A program made the translations under genes and the position numbers. Source: Thermoflexales bacterium (GTDB lineage Bacteria; Chloroflexota; Anaerolineae; Fen-1058). From it: a DNA stretch of 15,918 bases. The stretch is taken from contig JAGOBP010000024.1 in the NCBI GenBank assembly GCA_017999195.1, positions 1 through 15,918 on the forward strand. The letters are read 5' to 3'. The notes beneath the pieces are model-generated. The model saw only the letters and a list, made by a program, of their open reading frames with translations, was not told where the DNA came from and searched no databases. This document shows, in pieces, positions 12,210 to 15,918 of this stretch (positions are counted from its first letter, which is position 1; each line of letters begins with the position of its first letter).

Positions 12210-12791
12210 ATCGCTGCCAAAGACCATCGAATCAATGAACAAATCCGTTCGCGCGAAGTCCGCCTGATTGGCGCGGATCGCCAGCACGTCGGCATCGTAT
12301 CGTCGCAAGACGCGCTGCGAATGGCGCGCGAGGCGCAGCTGGACTTGGTGGAGATTTCACCGCAAGCCGAGCCGCCCGTCGTGCAGATCATGGACTTCGG
12401 CAAGTTCCTGTACGAGCAGCACAAAAAGGAACGCGAAGCCAAGAAGGCCCAGAAGATCATCGAGGTCAAGGAAATCCAGCTGCGACCCAAGACCGACCCG
12501 CACCATCGCGGTTTCAAAGTGCGTGATGCGCGGAAGTGGCTGGAAGATGGCATGAAAGTGAAAGTGCGCGTGCGTTTCCGCGGCCGCGAAATTGCGTACC
12601 CGCAGCTGGCGCGTGAAGACCTGGACGAAGTTGCCAAAGAGCTTGCCGACATCGCCGTGATTGAGCAGTTTCCTAACATGGAAGGCCGGACCATGCTCAT
12701 GGTGCTGGCGCCGTCGGGCAAGCCCAAGAAGACTCTGCCGAAGAAGGAATCGAACAGTGCCCAAGATCAAGACCCACAAAGCAACGAGTAA
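12210..12791 (+). CDS. infC: Translation initiation factor IF-3, AUC start codon
   Basis: IF3 binds the 30S subunit, prevents 50S joining and checks the start codon. The protein has about 193 residues. The N domain begins AAKDHRINEQIRSREVRLIG and holds the typical DALRMAREAQLDLVEI; the Lys-rich linker (HKKEREAKKAQK) leads to the C domain with VKEIQLRPKTDPHHRGFKVRDA and FRGREIAYPQL. No ATG, GTG or TTG is in frame between the stop at 12150-12152 and the ATG at 12321, which would cut away most of the N domain. The ATC at 12210 is seven nucleotides after AAGGA (12198-12202) and gives the normal family N-terminus. AUU in E. coli and AUC in some others serve for IF3 autoregulation, so this is very likely the true start. 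The end overlaps rpmI by 35 nt. Confidence 0.92.
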   Translation: MAAKDHRINEQIRSREVRLIGADRQHVGIVSSQDALRMAREAQLDLVEISPQAEPPVVQIMDFGKFLYEQHKKEREAKKAQKIIEVKEIQLRPKTDPHHRGFKVRDARKWLEDGMKVKVRVRFRGREIAYPQLAREDLDEVAKELADIAVIEQFPNMEGRTMLMVLAPSGKPKKTLPKKESNSAQDQDPQSNE

Positions 12792-12966
12792 GCGCTTTCG
12801 CCTCAGCGCCAACGGCGTTCTGCGCCGCACGCGCCTGGGCAAAAGCCACCTGCGCCGCCGCAAGTCGGCGCGCGCCAAGGCTGAGTTCGGCGAACTCAAG
12901 ACCGTGACGGACAAGGCGCTGCGCAAGCGCGTCAAGCGTCTGGCTCCGTATCTCAAGAGCAAGTAG
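12757..12966 (+). CDS. rpmI: Large-subunit ribosomal protein bL35, GTG start
   Basis: This 69-aa basic protein of the 50S subunit begins MPKIKTHKATSKRFRLS and continues with RRTRLGKSHLRRRKS and a Lys/Arg-rich end, all typical of L35. The start is GTG at 12757, 8 nt after AAGGA (12744-12748), inside the 3' end of infC in another frame, so translation is likely coupled to infC. Length is normal for the family. It stands in the conserved infC-rpmI-rplT order, but is separated from rplT by about 145 nt with a strong hairpin. Confidence 0.95.
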   Translation: MPKIKTHKATSKRFRLSANGVLRRTRLGKSHLRRRKSARAKAEFGELKTVTDKALRKRVKRLAPYLKSK

Positions 12967-12985
12967 TCATCGCTGAGCTACTTCC

Positions 12986-13013
12986 GAAACCCGGTTCGCA
13001 AGAGCCGGGTTTC
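12986..13013 (+). terminator. 12-bp hairpin with GCAA tetraloop between rpmI and rplT
   Basis: GAAACCCGGTTC (12986-12997) pairs with GAGCCGGGTTTC (13002-13013) around a GCAA loop, a stable GNRA tetraloop; one pair is G-T. It starts 20 nt past the rpmI stop. The T tract after it is short (TTTCTTG), so it may be a partial terminator, a processing site or a protein-binding site. Confidence 0.65.
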
Positions 13014-13111
13014 TTGCCGAAGCAATTGTCGACACGCACCACGTTGACACCGTCACCTCCCCGTAGGCCCCAAGGCCGAGGGTAAACTATCACCAAGAAG
13101 GGACAAGTAAC

Positions 13112-13462
13112 ATGCCACGTTCAAAGGCCGGACCGAATCTCCGGCGCAAGCATAACAAAGTTTTGAAGCTCACAAAGGGTCAGAAAGGCGCCCGCCATCG
13201 TTTGTGGCGAAAAGCCAGTGAGGCGCGACTACACTCGCTGTATTATTCGTTCCGCGACCGTCGCGCGCGTGCCCGCCAATTCCGCGTCCTGTGGATTGCC
13301 CGCATCAACGCCGCCTCCCGTCTGAATGGCCTGTCCTACAGCCGCTTCATTTCGGGCCTCAAGAAGGCCGGTGTCGTGATCGATCGCAAAGTGTTGGCTG
13401 ACATCGCCGTGCGTGATGCCAGTAGCTTTGCGCAGTTAGTGAATATCGCCAAAGGCGCGTAA
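13112..13462 (+). CDS. rplT: Large-subunit ribosomal protein bL20
   Basis: This 116-aa basic protein binds 23S rRNA early in 50S assembly and in several bacteria also represses its own operon. The sequence is fully typical: MPRSKAGPNLRRKHNKVLKL, then GARHRLWRKASEARLHSLYY, RDRRARARQFRVLWIARINA, GLSYSRFISGLKKAGV and the end IDRKVLADIAVRD. The ATG follows a GAAGGGA ribosome site by about 8 nt. The 145-nt gap after rpmI holds the GCAA-loop hairpin and a second GGCC-CCAA-GGCC hairpin flanked by CCTC/GAGG (about 13056-13082), which could be an L20 control site; a consensus TTGACA (13044-13049) there has no good -10 partner. Confidence 0.97.
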   Translation: MPRSKAGPNLRRKHNKVLKLTKGQKGARHRLWRKASEARLHSLYYSFRDRRARARQFRVLWIARINAASRLNGLSYSRFISGLKKAGVVIDRKVLADIAVRDASSFAQLVNIAKGA

Positions 13463-13481
13463 ATTTTCCGGCAGAGTCTTC

Positions 13482-13510
13482 AAGGCGCAGAGCACTTCTC
13501 TGCGCCTTTT
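13482..13510 (+). terminator. Intrinsic terminator after rplT
   Basis: AAGGCGCAGAG (13482-13492) pairs perfectly over 11 bp with CTCTGCGCCTT (13498-13508) around a CACTT loop, followed by TTCTATT. It lies 20 nt past the rplT stop and ends just before the methyltransferase start codon. Confidence 0.85.
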
Positions 13511-13518
13511 CTATTCCT

Positions 13519-14286
13519 ATGATCACGAGCGTGCATCACGACAAAGTCAAGTACCTGCGATCGTTGTCCGATCGCAAACAGCGCCAAAGCGAAGGTCGAT
13601 TTGTCATCGAAGGGGCGCGATTGATCGATGACGCGCTGGCGGTCCACTGCCAACCCGATTGGATCTTCTGCGCCCAACGGTTGCTGCCGCGCGCGAACGA
13701 AACGGTGCAGCGGCTAAGAGCGCGCAACATCGAAGTGATTGATGTCTCCGACGCGGTGCTGAAAGCGTGCAGCGAGACCGAAACGTCGCAAGGCTTGATC
13801 GGTGTGATTGCACAGCCGCAATGGCCGTGGCCGAATGAACCGCGTTTGATCGTCATCGCCGATCGCTTGCGCGACCCCGGTAATTTAGGCACGTTGTTGC
13901 GATCGAGCGCGGCCGCGGGTGTAAGTGGCGTGCTGCTCGCGCCGGAGACGGTGGATGCGTTCAATTCCAAAGTGGTGCGCGGCGCGATGGGCGCGCATTT
14001 TCGCTTGCCCATCTTGACGGCCGATTGGGCCACGATCACCGATCGGGTGCGGGGCTTGAACGTCTATGTGGCTGAAGCAGACGAAGCGCGCCCTTATACT
14101 GCAATCGATTGGACTTGCCCGTCGGCGTTGATCGTCGGCGGCGAGGCGGAAGGCAGTAGTGAGGCCGCCGCAAAGTTGGCGACAGCGCGTATCTCCATTC
14201 GGTTGGCGCGCGAGGTGGAATCACTGAACGCGGGCGTGGCGGCCAGCGTGATCATGTTTGAGGCCAAACGCCAACGCGAAGCCTAA
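13519..14286 (+). CDS. TrmH/SpoU-family RNA 2'-O-methyltransferase
   Basis: This 255-aa SPOUT methyltransferase uses SAM to methylate a ribose in rRNA or tRNA. Residues 1 to about 95 are an L30e-like RNA-binding domain (KVKYLRSLSDRKQRQSEGRFVIEG around 9-32). The knotted catalytic domain has motif 1 ADRLRDPGNLGTLLRSS (114-130, with the conserved Asn122 and Arg128), motif 2 LIVGGEAEGSS (204-214) and motif 3 SLNAGVAASVIMFEA (235-249). All expected residues are present. This domain order is that of 23S rRNA methyltransferases near rplT in many genomes, but the exact target cannot be told. The ATG is right after the rplT terminator tail and has no visible Shine-Dalgarno, so it may be made by read-through or a leaderless start. 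Confidence 0.93.
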   Translation: MITSVHHDKVKYLRSLSDRKQRQSEGRFVIEGARLIDDALAVHCQPDWIFCAQRLLPRANETVQRLRARNIEVIDVSDAVLKACSETETSQGLIGVIAQPQWPWPNEPRLIVIADRLRDPGNLGTLLRSSAAAGVSGVLLAPETVDAFNSKVVRGAMGAHFRLPILTADWATITDRVRGLNVYVAEADEARPYTAIDWTCPSALIVGGEAEGSSEAAAKLATARISIRLAREVESLNAGVAASVIMFEAKRQREA

Positions 14287-14289
14287 ACA

Positions 14290-14325
14290 AACAGCGGCGA
14301 TGAGGGTAAACTCATCGCCGCTGTT
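14290..14325. terminator. Bidirectional terminator between convergent genes
   Basis: A perfect 15-bp inverted repeat (AACAGCGGCGATGAG at 14290-14304 with its complement at 14311-14325) has a 6-nt loop. It lies between the stop codons of the methyltransferase (plus) and the coiled-coil gene (minus). T-runs are short on both sides. Confidence 0.8.
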
Positions 14326-14373
14326 CATGCCCACGAAACTGGCGGCGTGGGAGCCGCCTCTGCGTTTCTGTGG

Positions 14374-15918
14374 CTATTTCTTCACTAACTTCTTCGCTTG
14401 CTTGATCCAGTCCGCGTAATCGGGTGTGCGCCATTCCGGCGCTTTGAGGATCTTTTGCAGCTGGGCCGGTGTGGACGTGGCTAGCTGCCTGAACGTCCGC
14501 ACACCACCTCGAATGAGTTTCTTGGCATAGACCGGCCCGATGCCGGTGATGAACTCCAGATTGTCGGGCGGTTCCGGCTTGCGTTGGCTGGGGCCTTCGA
14601 CTAACTGCGCGGCTTCGGCAATCCACGTGGCGTAATCGGGCTTGTTCCAGTCCTCGGCTTCCACCAGCGCATCGAGTTGATCTGGCGTCGTTGCGGCCAG
14701 TTGTTGATAGGTGCGAATTTTGCCTTTGGTCAGTTTCTTGGCGAAGACCGGGCCGATGCCGGTGATGACTAAGAGATCGTCGGCTTTGACGCGCGGACGC
14801 TTGACAGGCGCGGCTTCCGGCCCGGCTGCAACTGCGGCCAGCGGCGTGTTGCGGGTGGTTTGTTCGGCACGGGCCTGATTGAGCGCGGTTTCCCGCTCAG
14901 CCAATAACTTCAAGGCTTCATCAAGCCGCGCTTTCAGCGAGGCGCGATCGGCGGTCACTTGCTCCAGTGTGTCGCGCCGCTCATGTGCCAACTGCTGTGC
15001 CTCGGTTAATTGAGCCTTCAAGGTGCGCAGTTCGGCCTCGCGCTGATCGGTTGCGGTCTGGCGTTGATCGGCCAGTTGCATGGCTTCAGTCAGCCGCGTT
15101 TGCAGATGAGTTTGCTGCTCGGTTGCCTGCTCGAAGGCCAGTTGCCGCGTCGAGGCTGATTGCAGTGCGGCATCGAGTTCGGCGCGCAACGTTGTTTCAA
15201 GTTCGGAGGTGCGGTGTAGTGCGGCGTTGGCTTGCTCTTTGGCAGTAGCCAGTTCGTTGCTGATCTGATCGAGCGCGGCCTGCCGCTCGTTGGCGAGATT
15301 CGTGCTGGCCTCGAAGCGCGACTTCAAATCGGCCTGTTGCGCGGCTTCAAGTTCGGCGCGCAAGGCGGATAGTTGAGCCTGCAACGTCGTTTCAAGTTCG
15401 GACGCGCGGTGTTGCTCGGCGTTGACTTGCTCTTTGGCAACCGCCAGTTCGTTGCTGAGCTGATCGAGCGCGGCCTGCCGCTCGTTGGCCAGCGTTAGGG
15501 TTGCATTGAGGTTGGCTTGCAGATCGCTATGTTGCGCGTTGAGCGAGTCAACAGCGGCGTGGCGTTCGGCAGCGGTGCGTTGGGCTTCGGTCAGTTGCGC
15601 TTTGAGCGTAGTGGTTTCGCTGTGCAGCGAATCAAGCGCGGCTCGCCGTTCGGCGGCCAAGTTTGTGGCGGCTTCCAGGCTAATCGCCAGTTCGGCTTGC
15701 CGCGCATTCAGGGTATCGGCGTGCATTTGCCGCTCTGCCACAACGCGCTGGGCGTCAGCAAGTTGGGCTTGGAGCGCGGCCACTTCGGCATTGAGTGAAT
15801 CGAGCACGGTCTGGCGGTCATTGACCAGATGGGCCGTTGATTCCAAGCGGATTTGCAGATTGGTGTGTTGCGTATCGCGATCAGCGACGGCGCGTTGCGC
15901 CTCATCGAGTTGGGCCTG
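14374..15918 (-). CDS. Long coiled-coil protein with two C-terminal helix-hairpin-helix domains, 5' end outside window
   Basis: The frame is open from the right edge to the stop at 14374 (514 residues visible). The TTG at 15846 is not a convincing start, because the repeat pattern continues upstream of it. About 340 residues form a coiled coil made of 28-residue units (four heptads) that begin (A/N)ER(Q/R)xAL(D/E)xL and end LxEAQxLA; at least seven exact-length units are seen, plus 65- and 46-residue variants. An Ala/Pro linker leads to two similar helix-hairpin-helix modules, each with ITGIGPV(F/Y)AKKL, then RT(Y/F)xQLAxxTPxQL, and ending DYAxWI. These HhH modules resemble non-sequence-specific DNA-binding domains. 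A structural or nucleoid-associated role is possible. No enzyme motif is seen and no family name is certain. Confidence 0.85.
   Translation of the reverse strand, partial: QAQLDEAQRAVADRDTQHTNLQIRLESTAHLVNDRQTVLDSLNAEVAALQAQLADAQRVVAERQMHADTLNARQAELAISLEAATNLAAERRAALDSLHSETTTLKAQLTEAQRTAAERHAAVDSLNAQHSDLQANLNATLTLANERQAALDQLSNELAVAKEQVNAEQHRASELETTLQAQLSALRAELEAAQQADLKSRFEASTNLANERQAALDQISNELATAKEQANAALHRTSELETTLRAELDAALQSASTRQLAFEQATEQQTHLQTRLTEAMQLADQRQTATDQREAELRTLKAQLTEAQQLAHERRDTLEQVTADRASLKARLDEALKLLAERETALNQARAEQTTRNTPLAAVAAGPEAAPVKRPRVKADDLLVITGIGPVFAKKLTKGKIRTYQQLAATTPDQLDALVEAEDWNKPDYATWIAEAAQLVEGPSQRKPEPPDNLEFITGIGPVYAKKLIRGGVRTFRQLATSTPAQLQKILKAPEWRTPDYADWIKQAKKLVKK

Noticed and set aside
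12357..12962. Minus-strand open frame of 201 codons across infC and rpmI
   Set aside because: It covers two well-defined ribosomal-operon genes on the other strand and shows no family motif.
13044..13088. Separate promoter for rplT
   Set aside because: TTGACA is present at 13044-13049, but no acceptable -10 box occurs 16-18 nt downstream.

Overview
The window is about 16 kb of high-GC bacterial chromosome, densely coded on both strands. A bacterial origin is certain from the infC-rpmI-rplT ribosomal operon, the T-box leader, thrS, a folK-folP fusion and a selenocysteine tRNA. The style of the proteins and intergenic repeats suggests a Chloroflexota-like (Anaerolineae-type) organism. That assignment is an inference from memory and was not tested.

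Region 1 (1-4805, minus strand) is a six-gene, tightly spaced set that reads leftwards from one good promoter (4834-4863). In transcription order it holds a zinc-ribbon/PrsW-like membrane protein whose expected catalytic residues look replaced, a small one-pass membrane protein, an 86-aa protein of unknown function, a retropepsin-like aspartyl protease, a secreted trypsin-like protease with a C-terminal carboxypeptidase-regulatory-like domain, a hairpin, and a clostripain-family (C11) lipoprotein that runs off the left edge. The 86-aa/retropepsin pair is clearly poorer in GC than its neighbours.

Region 2 (4895-9170, plus strand) starts from a divergent promoter that appears to give a leaderless mRNA. 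It encodes a 6-pyruvoyl-tetrahydropterin synthase-like enzyme and, overlapping by one base, a bifunctional FolK-FolP. There is no folB between them, and the first enzyme may take its place. A rhomboid protease and an MscS channel fused to a cyclic-nucleotide-binding domain follow, then a terminator.

Region 3 (9176-10281) is the richest in RNA. It holds selC (tRNA-Sec, minus), a palindromic array of degenerate 7-8-nt units that supplies -35 boxes to divergent tRNA promoters, tRNA-Val(GAC), and a threonine T-box riboswitch (ACC specifier, intrinsic terminator). About 470 nt of leader follow, with two small ORFs, one strikingly threonine-rich, and further repeat arms.

Region 4 (10282-14286, plus strand) is translation: a threonyl-tRNA synthetase lacking the TGS domain, infC starting at a non-canonical AUC codon, rpmI (GTG start, overlapping infC), a strong hairpin, rplT, a terminator, and a SpoU/TrmH-type RNA methyltransferase. 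A perfect 15-bp hairpin ends it against Region 5 (14374-15918, minus strand), a long coiled-coil protein built of 28-residue repeats with two C-terminal helix-hairpin-helix modules, open at the right edge.
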